Assembly (NCBI GenBank): GCA_963739985.1
Contig: CAVUCE010000001.1
Coordinates: 1 to 64,000, forward strand
Direction of reading: 5' to 3'
Length of the DNA stretch: 64,000 nt
Origin: CAVUCE01 sp963739985
GTDB lineage: Bacteria > Bacteroidota > Ignavibacteria > Ignavibacteriales > Ignavibacteriaceae
The position numbers and the translations under genes were made by a program. A model generated the notes under the pieces. That model saw nothing but the letters and a program-made list of their open reading frames with translations. It did not search any database and was not told where the DNA came from. Of the stretch, positions 53,561 to 62,921 are shown in pieces (the first letter of the stretch is position 1; each line of letters begins with the position of its first letter).

Positions 53561-55045
53561 CTATTCTTTTATTTGTGATAGTTTTAAATAAACTTTCCTT
53601 CCCTCTCTTATTACTATTTCGATAATTTCTTTTATGTCCTTTGGGGAAGTTCTAAAATTTACAATGCAAGCTCTCAAACAATAATTTTCCTTAACAACGG
53701 CATTTGACAGAAAAACTTCTCCTCCAGTCTGTATTTCATTTAAAATATCTTCATTTAATTTATTTAGATAATCGTTGTTTTGGGAGTTGCCTAATGGTAT
53801 GTATCTAAAAGTAGTAATGCTTAAATTTTGAGAAACAGCCTCTAATTCAGGATGCTTTTCAACAAGGTCATATAGCATTTCTGAAAGCTCAATATCTTCA
53901 CTGATTAGTTTTTCATAACCACTTCGACCGACTTGTTGTAATATAAGCCAGACTTTTAAAGCTCTAAAACCACGTGAGTTTTGAAGTCCGTACTCATAAA
54001 AGTTTTGAGCTATTTCATTTCCACTCTTGCTAAAGTTATAATATTCTGGATGCGAACTATAGGTATCAATTAAATGCTGTGGGTTTTTCACCAATGTACA
54101 TCCTGCTTCCAGTGGACTATATAACCATTTATGTGGGTCTACAGCAATAGAATCTGCTTCTTTAATTCCTTCAAACAAATATTTAAGTTTTGGAATAACC
54201 GCGGCAGGCACACCATAAGCACCGTCAATGTGGAACCACAAGTCATATTTTTTGCAAATAGCTGATATGTAGCTCAAATTGTCAACAGCTCCAGTACTTA
54301 CATCACCAGCTGTCCCAACTACCATTAATGGTATACAATTATTTTCTAAATCTTCTTTTATTGTAGCTTCTAAAACTTTAGTATCCATCTTATTGGAAGC
54401 TTCAGTTTGTATCCAGCGTATAGATTTCGTACCTAAACCAAATAAAATTACTGCTTTTTCAATCCACGTATGTGTTGTTTTAGAACAGTAAATTGTTAAT
54501 ATCTTTGATGTATTGTGAATCCCTTCTTCATTAAAACTCTTTGGTGCTTTCGCTGTTCTTGCGGCTAAGAATGCAGTGAAATTTGCCATATTACCACCAC
54601 TGACTAATATGCCGCCATAGTCTGATGAGACACCAATAAATTCAGATAGCCATCTAACAGTTTGTTTTTCAATTTCAGTAGCAATAGGGCTTAAAATATG
54701 TGCTCCAACATTTGGATTAACGGAAGCAGCCAGCAAATCGGCCAAGGCTCCAATTGGGGCAGCAGAAGAAGTGATGTACCCAAAAAATTTAGGATGTCCG
54801 TTAAGTAGGGAATGGTTAAATAATAAATCAGTCGTTTTCGAAATTAACTCAGTTGCGGGCTTTCCATTTTCTGGTAAGGATAAGTTTCCTAATATATTTT
54901 GCAATTGACTCGGACTTTCATTTGGAGTAACAGGTTTCTGATCTATTGAATCAATAAAATTAGAAATATCATCAATTAATTGATATCCAATTTTTCGAAA
55001 TTCTTCCTTATCCATTTCGATGGATGATTTCCTAATTTTTGTCAT
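53561..55045 (-). CDS. PLP-dependent aromatic amino-acid decarboxylase-like protein
   Basis: Started at the ATG at 55045 (MTKIRKSSIEMDKEEFRKIG), since the longer frame runs back into an attC-like repeat; 494 residues. Group II decarboxylase features: HPKFFGYITSSAAPIGALAD, NPNVGAHILSPIATEIEKQT, GGILVSGGNMANFTAFLAAR, GSAGDVSTGA-like VGTAGDVSTGAVD, and the PLP lysine in SIAVDPHKWLYSPLEAGC. It decarboxylates an aromatic amino acid or tryptophan-like substrate; exact substrate unknown. Confidence 0.9.
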   Translation of the reverse strand: MTKIRKSSIEMDKEEFRKIGYQLIDDISNFIDSIDQKPVTPNESPSQLQNILGNLSLPENGKPATELISKTTDLLFNHSLLNGHPKFFGYITSSAAPIGALADLLAASVNPNVGAHILSPIATEIEKQTVRWLSEFIGVSSDYGGILVSGGNMANFTAFLAARTAKAPKSFNEEGIHNTSKILTIYCSKTTHTWIEKAVILFGLGTKSIRWIQTEASNKMDTKVLEATIKEDLENNCIPLMVVGTAGDVSTGAVDNLSYISAICKKYDLWFHIDGAYGVPAAVIPKLKYLFEGIKEADSIAVDPHKWLYSPLEAGCTLVKNPQHLIDTYSSHPEYYNFSKSGNEIAQNFYEYGLQNSRGFRALKVWLILQQVGRSGYEKLISEDIELSEMLYDLVEKHPELEAVSQNLSITTFRYIPLGNSQNNDYLNKLNEDILNEIQTGGEVFLSNAVVKENYCLRACIVNFRTSPKDIKEIIEIVIREGRKVYLKLSQIKE

Positions 55046-55071
55046 AATTTTACTTTTTACAAATGTGTTAC

Positions 55072-55189
55072 AACGGTAGAGCATAAGCGAAGTGCGGAAT
55101 TAAAATCACTTCAATTTCAATTTACAGATATGTTTGAAAATGTTCAATATCATTCAAGTAAGCAATTTCGCCGGTATTACACTTATACG
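55072..55189. repeat. attC-like inverted repeat C
   Basis: Left arm AACGGTAGAGCATAAGCGAA, GTGCGG (55072-55097); right arm CCGGTATTACACTTATACG (55171-55189). It lies 15 bases beyond the 3' end of the DinB gene. Inner ATCACT/AGTGAT extends the pairing. Confidence 0.6.
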
Positions 55190-55203
55190 TAGTGATTTTA
55201 TTT

Positions 55204-55671
55204 TCAATCCCATAGAAAAGGTCTCTCAACGTTTATTGTTCTTAAGTATGATAAAAATTGTCCCGCGTGAACTGATTCATGATACCCAATTCGCAATAAA
55301 TATTTGCCAAGCATTTTCTTCTTCCCATTTCCAGGATGAACGACTTCAATATTTTCTAGCTCTGTTTCAGTAAATTGATTGATACTTTCTAGAAATTTCT
55401 TTCGATAAGGTTTTGCGAATTCAAGCTCATCTTCTATACTTATAAAAGGTTTGTTTTTCCAAGGTGTTTGATAATTTGTCATATCACCTCGATTGATAAT
55501 GATATTCCAACCATAATCAGCTTCTAATACGTGTCTGATCATTTGGATAGCGGTCATTGCATTTTCGTCTGGCTTCCAATCATAATATTCTTTTGGAAGC
55601 CCTTTCCACAATTTTATGCTCCGCCTTCTAATCTCTTTTAAATTCAGAACTATAACTTCGGTTTGTGTCAT
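55204..55671 (-). CDS. DinB-family protein
   Basis: 155-residue four-helix bundle: LKEIRRRSIKLWKGLPKEYY, DWKPDENAMTAIQMIRHVLE, ADYGWNIIINRGD, YLLRIGYHESVHAGQFLSYL. The two histidine positions (H in IRHVLEAD and HESVHAGQ) fit the DinB/YfiT metal site. Likely a thiol-dependent transferase of unknown substrate. Confidence 0.88.
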   Translation of the reverse strand: MTQTEVIVLNLKEIRRRSIKLWKGLPKEYYDWKPDENAMTAIQMIRHVLEADYGWNIIINRGDMTNYQTPWKNKPFISIEDELEFAKPYRKKFLESINQFTETELENIEVVHPGNGKKKMLGKYLLRIGYHESVHAGQFLSYLRTINVERPFLWD

Positions 55672-55705
55672 TATATTAAAGAATTAATTTGGTTACATTA
55701 CAGCC

Positions 55706-55829
55706 AACGACTTGTGTATGCGTAGTTGCGGATCTCAAGGCGCTTATCTTTCGATTTATTACTAAACTTTGTACAAAGATACAACCTTTGCATTTATCAC
55801 AAAACCCGCAATTACGTTTACATTTTGTC
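55706..55829. repeat. attC-like inverted repeat D
   Basis: Left arm AACGACTTGTGTATGCGTAG, TTGCGG (55706-55731); right arm CCCGCAATTACGTTTACATT, TTGTC (55805-55829). Lies 3' of the epimerase pseudogene, 16 bases from its end. Confidence 0.6.
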
Positions 55830-55844
55830 AGGGCAAGTATCTTT

Positions 55845-56804
55845 CTATTTCATATTGTTTTCATACCAATGAAGTGTTGTTTTTAAAGCAATTTCAAGGT
55901 TTGTATTCTTGAAGTTTGGGTACATATTTTTAATTTTCATATCAATAAGTATAATACTGTTTTCAAACTGATAAAAATTTTCTTTTAATTCTTTTACTTC
56001 TGAAACAAATAACGCAAGAATATTAAGTATAAATTTAGGTGCGACTTTCACTTTTTGCAGGATTTCCTAGCAATATCACTTACCTTTTCGCTTAATATTT
56101 TTAAACTCTTAACTGTTATACCTGCGTAATTTATTAAGAAAAAAATCTATGAAATTTTTTCTTGAGATAATATGTGAGAAATATTTTGAAATATCAGGTG
56201 TAAATGCAAATTGATGAGGGATGTCAGCATTTATTAACCACTTTATAGATTTGTTATTGTACTGCATTCTTCAAAAATTGGTTTAATTAAAGCATTAGTA
56301 ACATTTGGACCAAAAAAATCTGGAAGACGAATTATTATAACTTTACAATCGTTACTTTCAGTTGCTTTTTTCAAACATATTTACTAATCTCAACCTAAGT
56401 TTCCCCTTTTTTGTACTTGGTAGAGGAACTGTACTTTCGGTTATGGATTTATCAATATTTCCAAACGCATAATTATTTTCTGGAAATAATATTGTTGCTT
56501 TATTCTGTTTTGCTGAGAGGATTACATTCGAGATAATATTCTCCATTTGTTCTTCCCATAATTGATATGGAACATTAATTCCGAGAAAAATAAATTCTTT
56601 ATTTGCTGAAATTTCTTTTAATTGATTGAGATTATTTACGTCACCAACTATAATTTCTAATAGAGGATTGTTATTAAATAACTTTATTGCTTTTTCTTTA
56701 TTCCTTACAAGAATTGTTGTTTTAATGTTGTTTGAGAGTAATTCTACAGTATATGAATATCCAATTCCACCTGTTGCTCCTAATACTAAATGTTTTGTGT
56801 TCAT
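55845..56804 (-). pseudogene. NAD-dependent epimerase/reductase, frameshifted
   Basis: The first part (from 56804) has the Rossmann motif LVLGATGGIGYSYTVELLSN and SANKEFIFLGINVPYQLWEE, then stops at MFEKSN. In other frames the gene goes on: CKVIIIRLPDFFGPNVTNAL, then KWLINADIPHQFAFTPDIS, and finally a frame ending at 55845 (NFYQFENSIILIDMKIKNMY, PNFKNTNLEIALKTTLHWYE). The pieces add up to a normal ~310-residue epimerase. At least two frameshifts, one in an A run near 56365, so it is decayed or badly assembled. Confidence 0.75.
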
Positions 56805-56881
56805 AATCCCTTCCTTTTTAATTGATTAATTATGTCACAAATATAATTGCAGAACAGGGTTGATTCCATTGACCTACATCA

Positions 56882-57463
56882 AGAAATCATTTTGAAGATA
56901 TTTTAGTTCTGATTCTACTTAGCGTTTCAGGCTTAACATTTAAATAAGAAGCAATTAAATATTGAGGTACTCTTTGTACCAAATCAGGTCTATTAGATAT
57001 TAGTTTTAAGTATCTTGTTTCGGCATCATCAACATTAAAGATTTAGCCTTTTGGTGCCAATTTATAAAAAGTCCTTCTGCCATAATCCTTCTAATATATT
57101 CAGAATTGGGGTCATTTGAATATTCAGATTGTATTTGATTCAAATGGCAGCACCATTAATATCTGTGTCTTCTATGCATTTAACATTTTTTTCGGCTGGG
57201 ATATTCGTTAGATAACTGAAATAATCCGTTATAAATTCATAATCTAAAGAAAATTCATCAATTATTTGTTCACCATCTTTATTGTAATAACAAAACATAC
57301 AACCTTTTACAATTAATCCTAATTCCTTTTTTAATTGACCTTCTGTTATAAAATACTCGCCTTTTTTTAAGTGAATTGTCTTAAATTTAGATAAGAAATC
57401 AACTAAATCACTTTCAGGTAAAGGCAAAATTCTTTTAATATTTTTTATGAAATCGGTGTCCAT
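56882..57463 (-). pseudogene. Crp/Fnr-family regulator, frameshifted
   Basis: The first frame (from MDTDFIKNIKRILPLPESDL at 57463 to 57140) gives the cyclic-nucleotide-binding barrel (GEYFITEGQLKKELGLIVKG, SYLTNIPAEKN). It then breaks. Downstream, shifted frames give EYIRRIMAEGLFINWHQKAK and YLKLISNRPDLVQRVPQYLI, ASYLNVKPETLSRIRTKIS, the dimer helix and winged helix. At least two indels. The long dispersed repeat copy 2 begins just upstream of the start. Confidence 0.75.
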
Positions 57464-57484
57464 TTTTTTTATTTGCCCTAACGG

Positions 57485-57974
57485 TGAGTAATTATAATTG
57501 TTCTTATCCATCCAAATTAGCGGTATAAGCACTATTGTTCATTATATCTTTAATAATAACACTAACCCTATTCAAAAAAAACATCAATAGACTTTTTTGA
57601 GACATGCGTATATATTTCAGAAGTCTTGGAACTATTAGGGTCCATCGATTCTTATTAATAACTCATGTTACACAAGTATATGTTTTGGTCATATTGAACG
57701 AAGTGAAATATCTCATAATTTTGTAAAAATCGAAACCTTGAGATTCTTCATTTCATTCAGAATGACCGTTTTGCGTAACATGAGTTAATAAGATAAATAT
57801 TTAAAGTAAACTTAATTAATCTATTGTATTTTGAATGTACTTAATTTGATACAAGCGTGTAGCTTAATATTATCTAGCATAAATTCTGCAGATCATATAC
57901 AAAAAAGTTTTTTAGCCTAAGACTTTTGAACTTCTTGAATCTAATTAAAAAAGGGGATTGAAGCTATAAAAAAA
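57485..57974. repeat. Long dispersed repeat, copy 2 (contains a MITE)
   Basis: Same orientation as copy 1 at 51593; more diverged in the right third (GAATGTACTTAATTTGATAC). The nested MITE copy is at 57659-57787 and is nearly identical to the one in copy 1, including sequence outside it, so the pair arose by duplication of an already compound unit. Confidence 0.75.
57659..57787. repeat. 129-bp MITE-like element, copy 2
   Basis: Same ends as copy 1 except one base in the left inverted repeat (TTACACAA for TTACGCAA). Confidence 0.85.
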
Positions 57975-57979
57975 GAAAA

Positions 57980-58234
57980 TTAAATTTTACTTTCCATTTT
58001 CATAATTTCCATACATAATTCGAATGGAGTTTTGTGCAGCCTTTTGCAATCATTCATGACAATATCAAGCTTGAGGTAGCGAACGTCGATCTTATTGTTC
58101 TTACTTAATACTAATACAAAATCATTCTCCCATCCGGGATTGTTTTTATCTGATTTAAAAATTAAATCGGTTACTTGCTGAATCTCTTGGTGAGTTAATG
58201 TATCCGGTAGGAAAACAGTTTCTTTTCTCCTCAT
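57980..58234 (-). CDS. Hypothetical 84-residue protein
   Basis: Small soluble protein RRKETVFLPDTLTHQEIQQV ... ELCMEIMKMESKI; TLTHQEIQQVTDLIFKSDKN may be a helix pair. No family recognised. It lies between a repeat and the prenyltransferase gene on the same strand. Confidence 0.55.
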   Translation of the reverse strand: MRRKETVFLPDTLTHQEIQQVTDLIFKSDKNNPGWENDFVLVLSKNNKIDVRYLKLDIVMNDCKRLHKTPFELCMEIMKMESKI

Positions 58235-58354
58235 ATTTCCCCAATTATTTAGTTGTAATTTTGCTCAATTATTAAAATAGGGAAATTATAGATATTAAAT
58301 GAAAACTATTTTTAAGATAATTACGAATAAAAGCGGGAGCCGGATTTTCTCTTC

Positions 58355-59203
58355 TTATATTTCAATTAATCTCATAATTAAAAATAAAATTAAACCAAAA
58401 GTCCCACCGAGATAAACCCGGCGAATATATTTTCTCCCGTCTTCATTTTTTGAATTAAATATTTTGAATGCCGAATGAGCAATTATGAAATCCATTACGA
58501 CAATGGGAATTATATAATAATTTGAAATCCAATTTAATATAAATGGTATAAGCGATATTAAGATGACCAAAAAGAATATTGAAATGCTAGTATTAATCGC
58601 AACTGATTTACCATACCTAATTGCTAATGATTTGGACTTTATGAGAAGGTCACCTTTAATATCCATTGAATCTGAAGCTATCTCTTCTCCTAAATCTATT
58701 AATGCAGCGATAAGCGCGAATAAAATAACAATATTACTCTGAGGCAAATTAACAGTTATACCGCCGTAAATAAATGTCATTCCCACAGAAAAGCTAACCA
58801 TCAAATTGCCAAGAAATCCGGTCTTCTTAAAATAACGATTATAAAGAAATCCGATAATTGCTAAGACTATTGATATCAATAATGCTGAAATACTAATAAG
58901 AACACTTATTAAAAGCCCAACAAATAAAAGAACTACTGAAAGTGCTAAGGCTTCAGAAGGTGAAACAAGATTTGAAGGGATTGGCCGATCCGGGGCATTT
59001 ATTTTATCAGTTTCTATATCGAAATAATCATTTAGAACTAGTATTGATGCTGAGATTAAAAAGACTGACAAAAAGCCTAGAACAGTAATAATGATGGACG
59101 CAAATTTTCCAAGGGCCAAGATTTGTCCCATGACAACACACACTCCGGCGGAAAAAGGAAGCTCAAATCGTAATAACTGAAAAAGCCCTTTGATTTTTTT
59201 CAT
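58355..59203 (-). CDS. UbiA-family prenyltransferase
   Basis: A 282-residue membrane enzyme with about eight hydrophobic helices. The two acidic motifs that bind Mg-diphosphate are present: LNDYFDIETDKINAPDRPIP near residues 57-76 and DLGEEIASDSMDIKGD near 170-185. Such enzymes attach a prenyl chain to an aromatic ring or to glycerol-phosphate. No substrate clue from neighbours. Confidence 0.9.
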   Translation of the reverse strand: MKKIKGLFQLLRFELPFSAGVCVVMGQILALGKFASIIITVLGFLSVFLISASILVLNDYFDIETDKINAPDRPIPSNLVSPSEALALSVVLLFVGLLISVLISISALLISIVLAIIGFLYNRYFKKTGFLGNLMVSFSVGMTFIYGGITVNLPQSNIVILFALIAALIDLGEEIASDSMDIKGDLLIKSKSLAIRYGKSVAINTSISIFFLVILISLIPFILNWISNYYIIPIVVMDFIIAHSAFKIFNSKNEDGRKYIRRVYLGGTFGLILFLIMRLIEI

Positions 59204-59480
59204 AATGATTTAATCATATAGAAAAATAATTGACATTGTATAAAACTGATTGTCCAGCTATCTATGAGTTCCCCAATATTTTATGCTGAACTTGGCGAAG
59301 TACTAGTGGAACAAGTAAATTGTAAGGCCAATCAATTATCATTTAAATTAATCAGACTTTGAATAACTTTAAATTAATCGAATGGGGGAATAGATGCTAT
59401 AATAATCTATTTTGAAAGACGTTTTAGCAAATCATATTTATCTTCCCAAGATTTAAATCCATCCAAAAGTTTTTAATTAT

Positions 59481-59609
59481 TAACTCATGTTACGCAAAAC
59501 GGTCATTCTGAATGAAATGAAGAATCTCAAGGTTTCGATTTTTACAAATTTATGAGATATTTCACTTCGTTCAATATGACCAAAACATATACTTGCGTAA
59601 CATGAGTTA
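59481..59609. repeat. 129-bp MITE-like element, copy 3 (inverted)
   Basis: Inverted relative to the other two copies; ends TAACTCATGTTACGCAA and TTGCGTAACATGAGTTA. It is not embedded in the long dispersed repeat here, which shows that the 129-bp unit moves by itself. Confidence 0.88.
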
Positions 59610-59731
59610 TTAAATCTTAATTACCCCCTAATATATTGAAGGGAAAAATAGTCTATAGATATCTATAAAACGCGGGGATATTTTCGGAAAGGAGCTAACC
59701 AGATCAAATAATCCGATTAATAATGACTTTT

Positions 59732-59745
59732 CTGACTTAAGTCAA
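59732..59745 (+). promoter_or_regulatory. Crp/Fnr-type palindrome before nirK
   Basis: CTGACTTAAGTCAA holds TGACTTAAGTCA (59733-59744), identical to the ferredoxin site. A TTTAAT -10-like element lies at 59766-59771, about 30 bases from the palindrome centre, as in class II activator promoters. nirK starts at 59826. Confidence 0.75.
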
Positions 59746-59825
59746 TGTAAGGATATAGCTGACGATTTAATTTTGTTATAGATATAAGAGAATAGTTTAA
59801 GAATGAATTCCTAAGCGGAGACAAC

Positions 59826-61298
59826 ATGAAAAGGATCCTAAATTTAAAAATATTTTCAATAGCAATATTTTTATCGATTACAGCAATAATTACTACAATA
59901 ATAACTCAAGGCTGCAATAAAGCAGATCAATTAGACGGAACGGAAGAAGCTCAATTAACTTATGCTCCAGAAGTACCGAAACCGATCTTGAGAAATCATC
60001 CCACAAAGGTAATAGTAAACTTGGAGACTAAACAAGTTGTCGGAAGACTTGCTGATGGGGTTGAATATCCTTTCTGGACATTCGGAGGTAAGGTACCCGG
60101 AAAATTTATAAGAGTAAGAGTTGGTGATGTAGTGGAATTTCACCTCCATAATAGTTCGACAAGTACAATGCCGCATAACATTGATTTACATGCAGTAACC
60201 GGACCCGGCGGCGGAGCATTAGCTTCGGAAACTTTACCGGGTCATTCATCTGTATTTACTTTCAAAACAGAGCGTGCGGGATTATTTATCTATCACTGTG
60301 CAACACAACCGGTCCCGCTTCATATAGCAAACGGCATGTACGGTTTGATTTTGGTTCAGCCAAAAGATGGTTATGATTATGCCGACAAAGAATTTTATGT
60401 AATGCAAAGCGAGTTTTACACTAAAGCAGATTATGGAACTCCGGGGCTTCAAACATTTTCTATGGAAAAGGCTTTAGCTGAAAATCCAACGTATGTTGTA
60501 TTCAATGGTTCAGTAGGATCGCTTACAAATTCCAATGCGCTTCGTGCGAAAGTTGGGGAAAAGATAAGAATATTTGTCGGCAACATCGGCCCGAACAAAA
60601 TTTCTTCTTTTCATATTATCGGTGAAATATTTGATAAAGTATATGAGTACGGCGGAAAAAATGTTACACAAGAGAATGTTCAAACAATTTTAATTCCAGC
60701 CGGCGGGGCTGCAATTGTGGAATTTACTGCAAAAGTTCCCGGCACTTATTTGCTTGTTGATCACTCAATATTCAGAGCTTTTAATAAAGGCGCAATCGGA
60801 ATGTTAAAAGTTTCAGGTGAGCCGAATAAAGATATCTTTACCGGCAAACAGAAAGATGAAATATTTGATGATTCGAAAACTGATATTAACAATGACTCAA
60901 ATGAAAGTAATAATTCGACAGTAACTCCCCCAAAAGAAAACGCGGTATCCTCTGTAAGTGAAAATAATATTAATGAGATAGTTGCAAGAGGTAAGCAAGT
61001 ATATTCCAGAACTTGTATTGCATGCCATCAAGCAAACGGAAAAGGGCTCCCCGGAATTTTCCCGCCGTTAGCAGGTTCAGATTTTCTTAATACAAATAAG
61101 GAAAGAGCAATCGGAATTGTTCTTCACGGTAAACGAGGTACGGTAAAAGTTAACGGTAAAACTTTTAACAATGTAATGCCGGCTCAAAATTTATCGGACC
61201 AGGAAATTTCGGCTGTCTTAACATATGTTTTCCACTCCTTTGGTAATTCGAAAAAAATTGTAAAAACAGAAGAAGTAACCAAGCTGAGAAACAAGTAA
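59826..61298 (+). CDS. nirK: Copper nitrite reductase fused to cytochrome c
   Basis: NirK reduces nitrite to nitric oxide. 490 residues: N-terminal lipoprotein-like signal with ITQGC (C30), two cupredoxin domains (about 55-180 and 185-330), a serine/asparagine-rich linker, and a C-terminal cytochrome c with CIACH at 397-401. Copper ligands: H117, C158, H166, M171 (type 1); H122, H157, H313 (type 2). D120 and H263 match the catalytic pair. The fused haem domain probably delivers electrons. A Crp/Fnr-type site lies upstream; nirV follows ten bases later. Confidence 0.95.
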   Translation: MKRILNLKIFSIAIFLSITAIITTIITQGCNKADQLDGTEEAQLTYAPEVPKPILRNHPTKVIVNLETKQVVGRLADGVEYPFWTFGGKVPGKFIRVRVGDVVEFHLHNSSTSTMPHNIDLHAVTGPGGGALASETLPGHSSVFTFKTERAGLFIYHCATQPVPLHIANGMYGLILVQPKDGYDYADKEFYVMQSEFYTKADYGTPGLQTFSMEKALAENPTYVVFNGSVGSLTNSNALRAKVGEKIRIFVGNIGPNKISSFHIIGEIFDKVYEYGGKNVTQENVQTILIPAGGAAIVEFTAKVPGTYLLVDHSIFRAFNKGAIGMLKVSGEPNKDIFTGKQKDEIFDDSKTDINNDSNESNNSTVTPPKENAVSSVSENNINEIVARGKQVYSRTCIACHQANGKGLPGIFPPLAGSDFLNTNKERAIGIVLHGKRGTVKVNGKTFNNVMPAQNLSDQEISAVLTYVFHSFGNSKKIVKTEEVTKLRNK

Positions 61299-61307
61299 AA
61301 GAATATC

Positions 61308-62096
61308 ATGAAAAGGCTGCTAACAATAAAAATATTTTTTCTACTAATAGCAGTGATTGTTTTTGGTTTACCGGGAAAAGCACAAAGCCGTAATAAAACC
61401 AAAATCACAAAAACGCATATGGCCTTGGTAAGAGGGGGGTATTATACTCCTCTCTTTAAACAGAACGGAAATACAGAAAAAACATTCGTTAAAACATTCT
61501 TTTTAGATGTACACGCTGTTACAAATAGACAATTTCTAGAATTTGTAAAAGCGAACCCGGAGTGGAGCCGATCCAGGGTAAAAAGAATATTTGCCGATAA
61601 TCTTTATCTAAAAAACTGGGAAGGCGATTTTAATCCCGGTAAGAATATTAATTTATCTGCACCGGTGACATACGTTTCCTGGTATGCAGCTAACGCTTAT
61701 AGTAAATGGGTTGGGAAGAGACTCCCGACAACGCCGGAATGGGAATTGGCTGCTTTGGCTGATAAAAATAACCCGATACACAAAAGAGATAAAAAATTTA
61801 CCGAGAAACTAATAAGATGGTATTCCTCTGATCTACCAAAATATATTGCCGATGTTAAGTCGACAGGAAAAAATTATTGGGGAATTTATGATATGTTCGG
61901 ACTTGTGCGTGAATGGACGTTTGATTTCAGCAGCACAAATATAAACGGATCTTCAATCTGCGGCGGCGGCTCAATAGGTGCAACAGATTTAACAAATTAT
62001 CCAGCATTTTTGAGATATGGTTTTAATAGTTGTCTGGAAGCGAGTTCCACTCTTGGGAATCTTGGATTTAGATGTGCAAAAGATTTTAAAAAGTAA
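61308..62096 (+). CDS. nirV: NirV-like formylglycine-generating-enzyme-family protein
   Basis: A 262-residue exported protein (signal IFFLLIAVIVFGLPGKAQSR) of the SUMF1/FGE-sulfatase fold: FFLDVHAVTNRQFLEFVKAN, APVTYVSWYAANAYSKWVGK, RLPTTPEWELAALADKNNPI, YDMFGLVREWTFDF, LGNLGFRCAKDF. NirV genes accompany nirK in many denitrifiers; the exact role is not settled. It lies 10 bases after nirK and 20 before the SCO gene. Confidence 0.88.
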   Translation: MKRLLTIKIFFLLIAVIVFGLPGKAQSRNKTKITKTHMALVRGGYYTPLFKQNGNTEKTFVKTFFLDVHAVTNRQFLEFVKANPEWSRSRVKRIFADNLYLKNWEGDFNPGKNINLSAPVTYVSWYAANAYSKWVGKRLPTTPEWELAALADKNNPIHKRDKKFTEKLIRWYSSDLPKYIADVKSTGKNYWGIYDMFGLVREWTFDFSSTNINGSSICGGGSIGATDLTNYPAFLRYGFNSCLEASSTLGNLGFRCAKDFKK

Positions 62097-62115
62097 AATT
62101 TAAAAGAGTTTAATC

Positions 62116-62817
62116 ATGAAAAAATATTTCCTTTTAATTCCGGTTGTAATAATAATAAGCGCAACAGCATTATTAATCGGAAAAGCAACAAATGCTAAAG
62201 TTTTATCCAAACAAAGGCTTGTAAATAATAACAGCGATACGGTTATATCAAAAGATAAACTTGCATCGGAGGATTGTTGTAAACTTATAAAAAGTGCGGA
62301 CGTTAATTATTCCGATATGTCAATTTATCAGTCGAATGGTACTTGGACAGATCAAAATAATAAGAAGGTGGAAATTGGGAAATATAAAGGTAAGAATGTA
62401 GTAATTGCAATGTTCTTTGCATCCTGCAGAAGTGCTTGTCCGGTTATTGTTGAAAATATGAAGAAGATAGAATCTATGATACAAGAAAAAAAGAGAAATG
62501 AGTACCGGTTTGTATTAATTTCTATCGATCCTATCAACGATACGCCAGGCGTTCTTTTTAATTATGCAAAGCAGCATCAATTAAAAAATCCGGAATGGAC
62601 TTTATTGAACGGAAATAATAGCGATATAATGGAACTAGCCATGATGTTAGGTTTTAAATACACTAAGAACTCTTCCAAAGGATTTACTCATAATAATTTA
62701 ATTTCATTCTTGAACCAAGACGGAGAAATTGTATATCAAAACACCGGATTATTATTAGATCAAAATTCTATCACAAAAACTATTAATAAAATGAGTGAAA
62801 GCTCTATAAAATTATAA
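62116..62817 (+). CDS. SCO1/SenC copper chaperone
   Basis: 233 residues with an N-terminal membrane anchor (YFLLIPVVIIISATALLIGK). The thioredoxin-like core has the copper ligands C104 and C108 (FFASCRSACPVIVENMKKIE) and H192 (KGFTHNNLISFL). SCO proteins load copper into oxidases and reductases; next to nirK it probably helps mature the nitrite reductase or a neighbouring oxidase. Confidence 0.93.
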   Translation: MKKYFLLIPVVIIISATALLIGKATNAKVLSKQRLVNNNSDTVISKDKLASEDCCKLIKSADVNYSDMSIYQSNGTWTDQNNKKVEIGKYKGKNVVIAMFFASCRSACPVIVENMKKIESMIQEKKRNEYRFVLISIDPINDTPGVLFNYAKQHQLKNPEWTLLNGNNSDIMELAMMLGFKYTKNSSKGFTHNNLISFLNQDGEIVYQNTGLLLDQNSITKTINKMSESSIKL

Positions 62818-62853
62818 ATCGATTTTCAATATAAATCTGAAAAAAGAAGTTCC

Positions 62854-62867
62854 TTGACATAAGTCAA
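62854..62867 (+). promoter_or_regulatory. Crp/Fnr-type palindrome before DUF2249 genes
   Basis: TTGACATAAGTCAA, with both arms TTGAC/GTCAA complete, lies 54 bases before the ATG of the first DUF2249 gene at 62922. A TTTAAT element at 62895-62900 could be the -10. Confidence 0.75.
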
Positions 62868-62921
62868 TTGAAACACATGCAGATAAGGTTAGTTTTTAAT
62901 ATATAAATTAAAGGAGTTAAA

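Larger units (their letters stand above)
59204..59825. other. Upstream region of the denitrification cluster
   Basis: Contains the inverted third MITE copy (59481-59609) and, near its right end, the Crp/Fnr-type site before nirK. No gene recognised in between. Confidence 0.6.
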
